Assembly: GCA_963681505.1 (NCBI GenBank)
Contig: OY811985.1
Location: forward strand, 4,143,271-4,207,270
From: Eunapius fragilis
Taxonomy: Eukaryota; Porifera; Demospongiae; Spongillida; Spongillidae
Length of the DNA: 64,000 bases
Reading direction: 5' to 3'
Shown here piece by piece: positions 48,786 through 60,940 of this stretch; position 1 is the first letter of the stretch, and every line of letters begins with the position of its first letter. The notes beneath the pieces were generated by a model. That model was given only the letters and a program-made list of their open reading frames with translations. It had not been told where the DNA came from and searched no databases. Both the position numbers and the translations under genes were made by a program.

Positions 48786-51361
48786 TACTATACATGTATG
48801 AAGCATTATATGAGCGATTCCGGCAGTAGCAATTAGCGCATGCATCTCCCATGCATCGGTAAAAGCTGCGTGAATATTTACATGCACTCTCTTTTTGTAA
48901 TCGAACACATGTAATAATTCCATGCATTTGCCGATTTGTTTACTGATATAATATTATTATTATTGTTATTATTGGAATACAAGATACAAGAGAATATACG
49001 ATAGGATAGGGGGTGGAGTAGTAGATAGGATAAGGGGTGGGGTATCACCCCCACCCCCTATCCCTATCCCCACCAGTAGATAGGATAGGGGGTGGGGGTA
49101 GATAGAGGTCCAATATTGGTATTATGAAGATTATGGGGTGCATGCAGTAGATATAAAAATACTTGGGAATAAGCTGATGCAATGTAATGAATGTCATTAG
49201 GAGAGCAGGTAGGAAAAATAAATAAAAGAACCTGTTAGTGTTCTATTAGTTGCTACCCCTTTATGTGGGGCAGATAACCCCTGGATAGGGTGGGCTAAGA
49301 ACACAGAACTCAAAATGCAAGAATTATGGGTTGTGGGTATGAAGGGAACTGCATTATTATTAATAATTACAATCAATTGCAACATTACACCAAACATCAA
49401 GAAAACAAAAACATTAGTGTGTGTGTGTGTGTGTGTGTGTGCGGGGGGGGGGGGGGGTTGACACTTTGGTATGCCAAGCGAGACAATTCTGTGCATGGGT
49501 TTTGTCACTTGTTATCCCTTGATTGCTAAAGAGGGGGGGAGGGGGGGGGGGGGGGGATTATACTAGGGTCATTGCACTGTTGCTAGTGTGCACTGGTGTG
49601 TTGTTGGTGAAGAGTATGAGTTGAATACGTATGCTGATGGGAGGTCATATAATAGTTCTGTGTGCTGGGAGTGTGAAAAATGTTACTTTGGTGTGTTGGG
49701 TGAGTTATGTATAATATTGTGAGTGACTGTGTTTATTTGGAGTGCAAACCTGAGTATCTGTGCTGTGGGTTATGGGTGTGATGGTGTGTAAGTGTATACT
49801 GTGCAGGACAGCATTAACTCCCCTACATGCCGAAGGTCTGCTTCATACTAGCTGATGTTTCTGAGGTATGATATAGCCAGTATGCTAAAACACAAGCACC
49901 ATACAATGGTAGATATAAAGAGCATAGCATACTAGAGGCATACATAAGCAAATTTATACACTCCAAGAAGCGTGTTAAACTGAAAAGACTGAAGCAAAAG
50001 CATTCAATAATTTCAGCTTCATTTTCCAACAACTCACCTTTGAAAAATTTAAAATTTTATGTGGTTTGTTGTCTATGTGCTAATTGATGCACATCTACCC
50101 TTGTCGGATGGGGTGGGACTGGTAACACGTAATCAAATTGAGAGGCTATATTAATGAAATGCTGCTTATTGTAGTTATTGAAGCTAGCTAAGTGTTGAAT
50201 ATTATAATTAACTGCGATAGTAATTAAATTTTTGTCTTGATTTTTTGTATAAAGTTGCTTAATTATAATGCAGTGAAATATACAATTCGAATTCAGGCCA
50301 ATTTGTCATTTAGAATTCAATTTGAAACAAAATGCAAGAAGTATGGGCCATTTATCCATATGTTCTAGCTAGGAGTTTAAGTGATTTATTGAAATTTTCA
50401 AGGGATGATGACACTTTTATTTGAAGTCCAGTCCCTTTGACCCTTGCATTGTGTGTATTGTAATATCTTGTGACTGTAAAGATATGTCATTATGGATATT
50501 ACTAATTCCATCAGTGGCTATAGCGGTGACCAAATTGGACCAGCTATTTAAGGAGAAAAAAAAAACATTCATATCGACTGCTATGCATAATTTGGTAGGA
50601 CGTTGTAAGTTATAATTAATGCAAGGTGCATAGTTGCTAGGCCAAAATGTTACATGGCCTGCGAGTATTATTTCACTGTACAAGCATTACTGAAATTGAT
50701 AAAATGGCTATATAATTGTAAGGTATTGTACATACAGCATGGATGCACTAAATATAGGTATATCATCTTTCCATTTCAATCTAATCCTACTACCGTGCTT
50801 TTTATGAGGTACCAACAGCGCAGAATTCCTATAGCTTCGTCCATATTATATGCATGCAACTTAACTTTGCCATTGCCCTCACAGAACTATGTTCATGCGC
50901 CAGTTTAGACGGGTGGCGTTGGTTGTGTCCGCTGGAATATTTCCTCCTGCCCCACAGACTGGACCCTCTTGGACATCACGCATTAAACCTGTAAATATGG
51001 GTGGGTGGGTGGGGCTATCTCACGTGCACGCCGCATTTAGTGCAGCATACTTCTGTACAAGCACATCCATGCAGGGAAAAATGAACGCATCTAATCAATT
51101 ATTGATTCCCAGTTGATTTGTCACTTACTGCGTGGTACAAAATGTCAGCTATCTGGTGCAAAATATGCAAATCAACTGGAAATCAAGACGCGTTTTTTCT
51201 CCCTGTGAAATAGAGGCTAGATCCTGCTACAGCATTGGGATCTCGGACGGCCCGTGTTCTGACGTAAATTAAATAACTATCTAATACTGCCCACATGTGT
51301 AATATATTCATTGCTGGATAGCTTGTATTTATAATATAATTAATTATTGTCACGTGGTTCG
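48786..51361. other. Intergenic region between LITAF-like gene and MSRB
   Basis: No supported gene. It holds a C/G-rich palindromic repeat (about 49003-49105), (GT)n plus poly-G (49419-49457), a poly-G tract (49533-49557) and A/T-rich spacer. At 50958-50990 a 33-nt segment has a good acceptor (TTTCCTCCTGCCCCACAG) and a GTAAAT donor but no assignable gene. Confidence 0.5.
49003..49105. repeat. G/C-rich palindromic repeat
   Basis: GATAGGGGGTGG units on one side and CCACCCCCTATCC on the other form a foldback with G-runs suitable for quadruplexes. Confidence 0.75.
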
Positions 51362-54300
51362 ATGGCAGAAGCCAGGCATGACCCAGATTCCAGCAAATGG
51401 CCAACAGCCGATGCAAGTGAGTGGATGGGTGCGCGTGTGTGCTGTGTGTGCGCGCGCGTATGTATTTGTGTCCATTTATATTATACGGAGGTATGGCCGT
51501 GCATTTCTTTGAGTGTTCGTCTCAGTGCTGGGGTTAGTACAGGCCTAGTTCCTTGGTGCCTGATTGTAGGCGTGCGTTTATTTGTAGTTCTCGTTCACTG
51601 CCTTTACACCCCTGTCAGCCTCTGTACAATATGACTAACCACGGTAACACCAACAACAGCCTTCATATCAGACAAAGGATTTAGGCCTGGGCACCGGTTA
51701 CGGGGTAGTGGCAGTAGGACTATTTTTTATCACCCTTCTTCTGTCCATTGTCCCAAATCATTGTGCATTACTTTAACCAGGGTTCGTACAGAGTATTTAA
51801 AATACATTAAATCAATAAATGCAATTAAAAAGGCATTAAATCTTGTGTATTTATTGATACAGCATTAAAAATCCAATATGGCAATTTAAAAAGGCATTGA
51901 ATTTGTACCATACCTCTTTTTTCTTTTAACCCCTCCCTGCCCCACCCCTAAGCATCAAGAAAACTAGCGTCCCTGAGTGTAGCTACATGTACATTGAGCA
52001 TACTACGTGCACGTGCTGCTTTGATTGGGCCTGGGGATGAGATAGTGTAATGGAGGTGTACAAGATATTGTAAGGCAGTTAATATTGTGGTCCATTTGCA
52101 TGTACAGTAAGGATTTTGCATTATAAAGGCATTAAAAAGGTCTTATTTTGACCACATTAATATGTGCACAAACTGTGTTTAACGTAACACAAAACCTGCA
52201 ACAATAGGCTAAAACATAACACATTAACAAGTGGTTACTCCATCAGGGAAAACAACATTTTTGAAAGAAAACATTGATGTCCAAAACAATACTTGTAGTC
52301 CACCCACACTGGTCATGGAAAGAAACATCTGTGCATGGTACAAACCCTCTGGCCAGGCTAAATGGAGGCTGTGTGTTAACATGGTACAAACCCTCTGGCC
52401 AGGCTAAATGGAGGCTGTGTGTTAACATGGTACAAACCCTCTGGCCAGGCTAAATGGAGGCTGTGTGTTAACACACTATGTCTTCTCTCAACTGACACAG
52501 TCATCAAAGACATGATAACATCTGTTGCCATTGAAAACTGCCAGTCACTCCCCCTATTATAGGGCCAACAAAAAAACAATTCTTGTTGGCTGAAGCCAGC
52601 ACAATTCTTAAATACAATGGCATCTTCTTTCCCCCTTGCATCCTTAACATCACTTCCTTTGCCTCCTCCCCTTCCCTCTCTTCTTCCCTTTGCCTCCTCC
52701 CCTTCCCTCTCTTCTTCCCTTTGCCTCCTCCCCTTCCCTCTCTTCTTCCCTTTGCCTCCTCCCCTTCCCTCTCTTCTTCCCTTTGCCTCCTCCCCTTCCC
52801 TCTCTTCTTCCCTTTGCCTCCTCCCCTTCCCTCGCTTCTTCCCTTTGCCTCCTCCCCTTCCCTCTCTTCATACACCATTCTCCCATGCACAGTATCTTGT
52901 ATATGCAACAAGGATGATATATGAATTCGTAGTACAACAGATTAAGTCCACGAATATTTTACTGTGTTTGCAGTTGATGGAATATTCCACGGGATGAAGG
53001 TGCATACTGAATACCCAAAGCCAGAGGTATGCATATGGTCTTTCATACTTCATTATATGGTTCTAGTGGTGTATTGATATTTGGTGTCTTTGTTTGTTTC
53101 TTTGTATTTAAACTCAATAGCTGTGTTCATGATGTTTGCTTCATTGGTTCATGTGCTGTTGTTGGTACATCTTTGTATGGGACTGTTTTTGACAAAATTG
53201 TTCCACGTATATAATAAAATAATTTATAAGATGTTCTATGTTTGAATCGCACTATAACTTCCGAATGATTAACGCTATTGACTTCTTATTTTCAAGACAT
53301 CATACCGCACCATTTTTCTGTGGTAGAGTTTATTATTCCTTACCTCTTCTCCCTACCCCCGGGGGTTCAAAATATAAATAAAATTCTGCAGGACCAAACT
53401 TCCTGTCAGGTTCTAACCTCCTGGTTCCAAATTTCCTATCTGGTTCTAACCTCTTTCTGGTTCCAAATTTCCTATCTGGTTCTAACCTCCTTCTGGTTCC
53501 AAATTTCCTCTCTGGTTCTAACCTTCTTCTGGTTCCAAATTTCCTGTCTTGCTCCAAATTTCCGATCTGTTTCCAAATTTCCTGTCTGGTTCTAGCCTCC
53601 CTTGTTTTACGTATTTGATTCCAAACTTCCTGTTCATTGTAACCTTCTTTATTGGACTCTACTACTATCATAAACTATTTGTTTTGTCTTTTGACGTGCA
53701 CTTTGAGCACCTGTGCACGCACTCTGTCTATAGTGAACCACGCCCATGTATGTAACGAGACAGTTGCATCCTGCTTTTCAGACAGTGCATGGTTCCAAAA
53801 AGGTGCTACTGTAGGACGCAAAATTTTGGAACACTAAATCTGTAACAGCGTCCCTGCCCAGATTTGCCATTGTTAAGGATGTAAGGATGGAGGTACACTA
53901 CACAGGTACCTCAAATGGAGTCATGTTCCTAACCATGCTATGTATGATTGCTACCAAACACATCTGTACCATTCCAAAATTTTGCGTTATACAGTACTTT
54001 GTTGAATATGTCTGTGGTACATGTTTAAGGGGGAGCATTACCAGGGGTTTTGTAATACCAGCAGTGTGTCTTTTTACGTGTACCAGCATGAGCTCCGTGG
54101 CTACCATGTGTGGGGTTAATGTGAGCTCCATGGCTACCATGTGTGGGTTAACATGATCTCCATGGCTACCATCCATGTGTGGGTGTCATGGCTACCTTGT
54201 GAGGGTAAGTAGCATGAGGTCTGTGGCTACCATGACCACCATTGTACTATGATCTTACTAGTGTATCTGCAGATTTTCAAATGTGTGTATGTATACGTGT

Positions 54301-57300
54301 AGTTTGTCGCCATAACAACATGCTTGGTTTTTCCAGATTACCTTCTCATCAGAAGAACTTGAAAGAAAGTTAACTCCTGAGCAGTTCTTGGTTACACAAG
54401 AACGAGGGACAGAGAGGTTAGCCATTGGGGACAGAGAGGTTAGCCATTGGGGACAGGAAGGTTAGCCATTGGGGACAGGAAGGTTAGCCATGGGGGACAG
54501 TGAGGTTAGCCATTGGGGACAGGAAGGTTAGCCATGGGGGACAGAGAGGTTAGCCATTGGGGACAGGAAGGTTAGCCATGGGGGACAGTGAGGTTAGCCA
54601 TTAGGGACAGAGAGGTTAGCCATGGGGGACAGTGAGGTTAGCCATTGGGGACAGGAAGGTTAGCCATGGGGGACAGTGAGGTTAGCCATTGGGGACAGAG
54701 AGGTTAGCCATTAGGGACAGAGAGGTTAGCAATGGGGGACAGTGAGGTTAGCCATTAGGGACAGAGAGGTTAGCCATTAGGGACAGAGAGGGTAGCCATG
54801 GGGGACAGAGAGATTAGCCATGGGGGACAGTGAGGTTAGCCATTGGGGACAGAGAGATTAGCCATGGGGGACAGTGAGGTTAGCCATGGGGGAAAGTGAG
54901 GTTAGCCATTCAGGACAGTGTACCTAAGCACCTAACCCCAGAGTTGTACTGTAATGTCATGCTTGTAACCCATTTGAACATCATCCAACCTACTTGGGTG
55001 ACATGTTCACCTCATCCCTCATGTTACCTTGGCAACATTGTATATATTATTTTTACTGTCCAGACGATGGACAGGGAAGTACCTTAAAATGGATGATGCA
55101 GGAGTGTTCCCTTGTGTGGTCTGTGGAATACCCCTCTTTAAGTAAGTACTTTTTATTTTGCTTTATGTGGGTTTGCTCATTCTCTGAGGTGACCCTTATG
55201 ATGTACATTGTAATAACACATGAATGGTTAGTTTGTTGTTAGCTCTTAGTAACACATGAATATTAAGTATGTTGTATTCGTGCTATGCTCCCTCTGTACA
55301 TGTCTATTATTAATAGCTGCTCCTTACCACAAATTTTGGAACGTTGGTCTGGGCTTTTTGTGCGTGCTATTTATTTCTGTGCAGGTCATCAACTGTAATA
55401 TCAGGACCCGTGTGGAAATAGCAAATAATCACGCATGTTTTAAATTCTTTTGATGATTGCCAGTGTGATTCGTTGTCATTTGCTTCCAGATGGGGGGATT
55501 CGTATGTGTATCTTTTTTAGTCTAATTTAGGAACAGAACTTCCTTCCAATCTAACTTGAATTATAGAGCTAGTGAACTTGTATGTCACGCTGGACCTTGT
55601 GCATTATGGTGGCGTTGTGATGGTACATAGTTGCATATGGTGGCATGTGATCAGCATGTGATGGCACATGGTCAGGCATATGGTGGCATGTGATCAGCAT
55701 GTGATGGCACATGGTCAGGCATATGGTGGCATGTGATCAGCATGTGATGGCACATGGTCAGGCATATGGTGGCATGTGATCAGCATGTGATGGCACATGG
55801 TCAGGCATATGGTGGCATGTGATCAGCATGTGATGGCTCATGGTCAGGCATATATATGTATATGTATATGGGATCATGGCAGCGAAAAGGGACCTAGCAC
55901 ATATTTTCAAATTATTTAATATACTATGCGACACCTATATCCTCTTTCTTACGCCCTAGAAGTTAGTCTATCCATCATGGAGTTACAGTGGCCTGAATTT
56001 TTTTTAATAATGTGTACATTTTAATTGCATGTGTCAACTTTGATGCTCCTTCATGGAATATGCGCTAGATGGGTCCCTTTTCACTGCCACGACCCCATAT
56101 ACATATAGGTGGTGCATATGGTTATGTGGTATGGAGTAGCTATGCTGTTTGTGCTTCTGCAGAACTGAAAAGAAGTTCGATTCAGGCTGTGGTAAGTTTG
56201 TGTGTGTAGAAGAGGTGAGGTGGATGAGGTGGGGTTGTATGAGGTGGGGTTGAATGAGGTGGGGTTGTATGAGGTGGGGGTTGCATGAGGTGGGGTTGAA
56301 TGAGGTGAGGTTGTATGAGGTGGGGTTGTATGAGGTGGGGGTTGCATGAGGTGGGGTTGAATGAGGTGGGGGTTGAATGAGGTGAGGTTGTATGAGGTGG
56401 GGGTTGTATGAGGTGGGGTTGTATGAGGTGGGGTTGTATGAGGTGGGGTTGTATGAGGTGGGGTTGTATGAGGTGGGGTTGAATGAGGTGAGGTTGTATG
56501 AGGTGGGGGTTGTATGAGGTGGGGTCGTATGAGGTGGGATTGGATGAAGTGGGGTTGTATGAGGTGGGGTTGCATGAGGTGGGATTGTATGAGGTGGGGT
56601 TGCATGAGGTGGGGTTGAATGAGGTGGGGGTTGTATGAGGTGGGGTTGTATGAGATGAGGTTGTATGAGGTGAGGTTGTATGAGGTGGGGTCGTATGAGG
56701 TGGGGTCGTATGAGGTGAGGTTGTATGAGGTGGGGTCGTATGAGGTGGTGGGGTTATACCTTTTGGTATGTTACTGGCTCTATATATCCAGGATGGCTAT
56801 CGTTCTCTGATGTTGTGAACACAGATCATGTCGCATTAATCAGAGATACCACACTTAGTGAGAGAACTCGCATTGAGATTGTCTGTTCAAAGGTATGTAT
56901 TGCAGCTGGCTGCTTTCATTGTCATATGTGAATAACCTATACAAAATATAAACATTAGTGTACCAATCTCTGTGGTAGCAGTGACTATATAGTAGTGTGG
57001 TAACAAAGTGTCTTTAGGGGGAGCAACCCCCACCTGATCCATTCCCATGAGCCTCCTCCCCAGCGTGCAGCACATCTATCTTGGTCCACCGTTATTTTCA
57101 CACCTTCCACAAGTAAAGAAAAACAACAAGAAAGTTGGTGGGATATAGGAACTGGAGGCAAAAAGGAAGGGAACAAGGTTTTGGGAAAAGATAAATGAGA
57201 CAAAAATCCTATATTTAGCACTTCTTTTGGTTCTGTTACATTTACATGTGCAAAATATAGGATTTTTGTCTCATTTTTCTTTTCCCAAAACCTTGTTCCC

Positions 57301-59074
57301 TTCCTTTTTGCCTCCAATTCCTATATCCCACTAACTTTCTCGTTAGAGAATGTTTTTCTTTACTTGTTTCCTCTATTTATCGTCGATGATATCTGCGAAT
57401 ACTGATAAGTGCTGACAAGTTATACTTATAACGTAGCCTCTTTAATTGAAGATGTCACACTTATGCAGTCCCCCCCCCCCCCCCCCCCCACTTCAATTAC
57501 CATCACGAGCAGACGCCCGCTTTTGTTCAGGATCAGCATTGTACCGAACGTGGGAGGACTCTAACTCATCGTCTGGACTTTGGAGGTATTCCTCTCGTCG
57601 TTTAGCTCTCCTCTTTTGTTGATGTGAAGGTATTTTGACAAAAACAACTTCACTAGCTAAAAGTATTGAACAAAACTGTGATCAAATGAAATCCCACATG
57701 TTTATAACGCTGCACAATTCTAAATATATACGTGAATGTCGCCATGGGAACGCTTAATAGAGCACTCCATATTACATAATGATTACGTATATCAGTTTCA
57801 TGCTTTATTCATATATCTAATACCTGAAGATGTCCTTCCAGGAGATTCTAAAGCGATTGGTATAATTTGCGCATTTTAAAACCTTATACTCAGCCAAGAA
57901 GAAGACGATGAAGACGATGGAAAAGAATTGGTCTGGGAACGAGAACAAACGCAAGCTTTTGTGTTCTCTTAAAGCAAACAGTTTGGAGACTGGAACAAAA
58001 CATTAAAATGACCGTCTTTGCCTTCCGGTTTGATAGAAACAAATGAGCTAAACTATCCGTTTCTTGGTACGCGAGTTATATGCGGGTCGCGGGGTTTAAA
58101 AAAAATGATATTGACGACCTGGGTCAATTCCTATATAGGAACTACTAACATAGGTCCTGATAATCTCCATCCCTTGTCTTTTCCATTACAGTTTGCTCAA
58201 GCAGTCCTGCAACTTCCATGCATCATCTTTGGATTGCCCTTGAGTTCCTTTGACTATAAAATATACCCCTTGTTGGGGAGGATTAAAACATTGGTGGCCA
58301 TAATGTTTTGATCCTCCCCAGCAAGGGTTCTATTTTCTATTAATTGTGGCTCCTCACATTCACCTGCGTGCGAAGGAAATATCAAATTATTATCATATCC
58401 AGAAAACTGGCACATGCTATGTTAACCTTAAGTGTACTAGTCATCTGCCACATGCTTGACAATGTGAAGCGAAGGCTGGTCCCCCTCTTGAGTGAACCCA
58501 TCCCCCTCAAGTACACACCCTCTGAGTGAACCCATCCCTCTGAAGTGCCCACCCTCCCCCCCTCTGAGTCCTCTGAGTGAACCCATCCCCCTTAAGTGCC
58601 CACTCCTTCCCCCCCTTCCCCCCCCAAGTCCTCTGAGTGGAGCCATCCCCCTCAAGTGCCCACATTCCCCCCTCTGAGTCCTCTGAGTGAAGCCATCCCC
58701 ATCTAGTGCCCCCCCCCACCCTGGGTGATCCCATCCCCATCTAGTGCCCACCCTCTCCCCCCTCGGAATGAACCCTCCTCCCTCTGAGTGAAGCCACCCC
58801 CCCCCCCCCCCCCCTGAAGTGCCCATCCCCTTCCCCTCTGAGGGAACCCATCTTATCTAAAATAGTTTGGGTGCAAGGAGGAATATTTGGTGTGTGAGTG
58901 TGATAATGATGTGTGCACTTATTGGGTGCATCCATTTGAATGTTTCTCTTCTGGTTGCAGTGTGGAGCTCACCTCGGTCATGTGTTTGAGGATGGACCCA
59001 AGCAGAGCACTGGGCTGAGGTACTGTATCAACTCACTCTCTGTGGGCTTTGAGAAGCAGGCAGACGGGAACTGA
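51362..59074 (+). CDS. MSRB: Peptide-methionine (R)-S-oxide reductase B
   Basis: It reduces methionine-R-sulfoxide in proteins. Exons: 51362-51416, 52974-53026, 54337-54416, 55064-55141, 56163-56191, 56792-56892, 58961-59074. They total 510 nt (169 aa plus stop) with consistent phases. The family pattern is clear: [20 protein letters not shown], the zinc pairs CVVC and CSKC, FDSGCGW with the position of the resolving Cys, [13 protein letters not shown], and the catalytic Cys in GLRYCIN. The GWPSF motif of the family is GWLSF here. Start: the ATG at 51362 opens [18 protein letters not shown] and joins exon 2 in phase 1; a start at [11 protein letters not shown] in exon 2 would give a shorter form. 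No mitochondrial or ER signal is obvious, so a cytosolic protein is likely. Confidence 0.92.
51780..52170. other. AT-rich intronic repeat-like sequence
   Basis: GGGTTCGTACAGAGTATTTA, then several GGCATTAAA and AAAAAGGCATT motifs in MSRB intron 1. It looks like a decayed dispersed repeat, but no ends could be defined. Confidence 0.4.
52335..52475. repeat. 46-bp tandem repeat, three copies
   Basis: Units contain GGTACAAACCCTCTGGCCAG and GCTAAATGGAGGCTGTGTG, in MSRB intron 1. Confidence 0.93.
52648..52870. repeat. 31-bp pyrimidine-rich minisatellite
   Basis: About seven units of TTTGCCTCCTCCCCTTCCC plus TCTCTTCTTCCC, upstream of exon 52974-53026. Confidence 0.95.
53396..53592. repeat. 36-bp degenerate tandem repeat
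   Basis: Five to six units of GGTTCTAACCTCCTTCTGG plus TTCCAAATTTCC, in MSRB intron 2. Confidence 0.92.
54080..54230. repeat. Short degenerate repeat (ATGGCTACCATGTGTGGG)
   Basis: Four to five diverged units in MSRB intron 2. Confidence 0.8.
54405..54912. repeat. 22-bp array repeating the MSRB exon 3 end and donor
   Basis: About 23 units of GGGGACAGAGAGGTTAGCC plus ATT, with AGGAAG and AGTGAG variants. Each contains a copy of the junction GACAGAG-AG|GTTAGC at 54416/54417. Confidence 0.95.
55625..55852. repeat. 43-bp tandem repeat
   Basis: About five units of GGCATGTGATCAGCATGTGA plus TGGCACATGGTCAGGCATAT, in MSRB intron 4. Confidence 0.95.
55870..56096. mobile_element. MITE family A, copy 4, opposite orientation
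   Basis: Start GGGATCATGGCAGCGAAAAG, end CTTTTCACTGCCACGACCCC. The interior carries the reverse complement of the family motif (TACATTTTAATTGCATG, CCATCATGGAGTTACAGTGG). Flanks TATAT/ATATA suggest a short A/T target duplication. MSRB intron 4. Confidence 0.87.
56211..56752. repeat. 13-15-bp minisatellite
   Basis: About 40 units of TTGTATGAGGTGGGG with AATGAGG and CATGAGG variants, filling the intron between the 29-nt exon 56163-56191 and exon 56792-56892. Confidence 0.96.
57111..57365. mobile_element. Long-stem hairpin element in MSRB intron 6
   Basis: Left arm AAGTAAAGAAAAAC... and right arm ...GTTTTTCTTTACTT pair over about 105 bp, including GGCAAAAAGGAAGGGAACAA and TTGTTCCCTTCCTTTTTGCC, with a loop of about 35 bp around 57217-57252. 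A recent foldback MITE is the simplest reading. Confidence 0.88.
57471..57489. repeat. Poly-C tract
   Basis: About 19 C in a row, intronic in MSRB. Confidence 0.85.
58478..58850. repeat. C-rich repeat with CTGAGTGAACCCATCCCC
   Basis: About nine degenerate units joining CTCTGAGTGAACCCATCCCC and TCAAGTGCCCAC, just before the last MSRB exon. It includes a poly-C run at 58797-58813. Confidence 0.9.
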
Positions 59075-59413
59075 TGGGACTGAAGTCAGGGAGGGCTGTA
59101 CCCATGGATGGGGTGTGTACAGTGTGTGTGTGGTGGGTGTGGAGGGGCATTTACAACCAACACTGCGTCATTTAAGGGAGGGTGTGGGGTAAAGGAGAGG
59201 TGGGCGACTAAATGAAGAGGCTCGAACCGACATGCCCACTGCCTCAATTCGGGAACATGTACGTTGACGGATTAGCTTTCTTGAACTGTACACTAGCTTT
59301 GTGATCACATGATCCGTGGGTGTGGCATTTAGGCGCTTTTATTTGCCAACGGATGGTAGCTACATCGGAAGAAATATGCCTGTGAATCGGGTGACTTCGA
59401 CGAAGCTTCGGCC
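59075..59413. other. Spacer between MSRB and the ankyrin gene
   Basis: It holds the MSRB 3' end and the leader of the next gene. The ankyrin reading frame stays open upstream of its first ATG from 59357 (KYACESGDFDEASA) after an in-frame TAG, so a 5' exon or a longer product is possible. Confidence 0.5.
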
Positions 59414-60169
59414 ATGCTGCAGTCGGGTTCGATCGACGCCGACATTGCGTGGGGCACGAGGCGAACCACTCCTCTCCACTGGGCCTCCCAGCACGGCGAC
59501 CTGGGCTTTGTGAAGCTGTTGGTCGAGAAGCACGGGGTCTGTAGCAGCGTCCATTTATTCGGAGGCCACGAGGAAACGCCCCTCCATCTTGCCGCGGTGG
59601 AGGGACACCTCGAAGTCGTCAAGTACCTCGTCGAGAGGGCCGGCTGCAACCCGGACTCCCGCGCTCGCGGTTTTCGACGCCCGCCGATCACGTATGCTTG
59701 CGGCATTAGCATGATACCGGACTACCACTACTCGGACGACGAGCGGGCCCTCGAAGTAGTCAAGTACCTCTTCAACGAGTGTAACTGCGACCCCAATTGG
59801 CGGGACGCTTTCGGAATGACCGCGTTTCACAACGCCGCCATTAACAGAAGGCTTGGCCTCGTCCAATACTTGTTGACCGAGTGCGGGTGCAACCCGCTGG
59901 AGACCGACAACGCTGGCAACACCGGTATCCACCTGGCCTGCTGGCAGAGCGAGTACCGACCCGCCCAGGCAGCGGTCACCGTCATACGCCTACTCGTTGT
60001 TCGGTTCAACTGCGACCCGAAGGCTATCAATCGCAACGGGGAACAACCTATGGACTTGGCCGACGAGCGGGAGGTATACGCGGAATTGGTTAGTTATGGT
60101 GCCCAAGGCAGAAAGGCGGGAATGTACAGAAACCCGGATTCGTTCATGACCCACGCGAATCCGAGATGA
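59414..60169 (+). CDS. Single-exon ankyrin-repeat protein
   Basis: A 251-aa protein with five to six ankyrin repeats and little else: TTPLHWASQHGDLGFVKLL (residues about 15-33), ETPLHLAAVEGHLEVVKYL, ITYACGISM...ALEVVKYLFNECNCDPNW, MTAFHNAAINRRLGLVQYL with CGCNPLETD, and TGIHLACWQ followed by FNCDPKAINRNGEQPMDLA. Such proteins are protein-binding scaffolds; the partner is unknown. There are no introns, and third codon positions are strongly G/C (GCC, GAC, CTC, GTC), unlike the intron-rich neighbours. No signal peptide or membrane segment. A retrocopy or a lineage-expanded family is likely. The ATG at 59414 is the first in frame, but the ankyrin-like frame begins upstream. Confidence 0.82.
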   Translation: MLQSGSIDADIAWGTRRTTPLHWASQHGDLGFVKLLVEKHGVCSSVHLFGGHEETPLHLAAVEGHLEVVKYLVERAGCNPDSRARGFRRPPITYACGISMIPDYHYSDDERALEVVKYLFNECNCDPNWRDAFGMTAFHNAAINRRLGLVQYLLTECGCNPLETDNAGNTGIHLACWQSEYRPAQAAVTVIRLLVVRFNCDPKAINRNGEQPMDLADEREVYAELVSYGAQGRKAGMYRNPDSFMTHANPR

Positions 60170-60940
60170 TATATATCTATTCCCCACCGCGCTTGATGAA
60201 CTAAAGGCGTTATTTTGTCCATTGTTCTGTGTCCCGTACATATTATGCGTCATGGCCGTACATTACCATTGATATCTATGGTGTGACTACTCTCTACAGC
60301 GGGAATTATATAACCTTCTCCCCCAGTGCATGGAGTACAAGTAGTGAACGAGGAAGTACAAATAATAATAAAAAATAAGCGCACTTCTATATCAACATTC
60401 ATCGCATGCATATAATAATTGCTCGGTGTTGAACTTACTGTAACTGCATGACATTCTGTTGCGCTGATGTACTACTGATACTAACTACTACTGTATTATG
60501 AAGTGTTGAATTGCTTTAATTCCAATTAAATCTAGCTCTGTTTTGAGTGTCTGAAAAGTGATCGGGTAAATCCAAAATCAGCTAGCGGTTTTATCACTAC
60601 TAGTAACGTTCCAAACGTTAACTTACTATAGGAAGAGGATAAAAGTGTACTGATTTTGTTATGCCCATGCATTGCATCATTGGAACTATATTTAATTACT
60701 GCATATATATTGAACCTTAAAACATGTGTACATGGCAAAACGTTTATTTTATCGCATAACGTCTTAAAGTGACACTGATTTCATTTCTGTTTGAATATAC
60801 TAAGAAGCTCGCTCCTAGGGGATAATTTCCATTGGACAGGCGGTAGTGGCGCAATAAATATATGATCATGTATGCATTTAGAGAAATACGCGTCGTGCAA
60901 AACTGGGAGTAGAAGTATATATTACAACTCCAGTGGCGGA
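60170..60940. other. 3' flank of the ankyrin gene
   Basis: AATAAA at 60367-60372, about 200 bp after the stop, is a good polyadenylation signal. The remainder is A/T-rich without recognised features. Confidence 0.5.
60367..60372 (+). terminator. Candidate polyadenylation signal
   Basis: AATAAA within an A/T-rich stretch downstream of the ankyrin-repeat gene. Confidence 0.5.

Noticed and set aside
50958-50990. Possible 33-nt exon with good splice sites, upstream of MSRB
   Set aside because: No partner exon or family likeness; MSRB has a satisfactory start at 51362.
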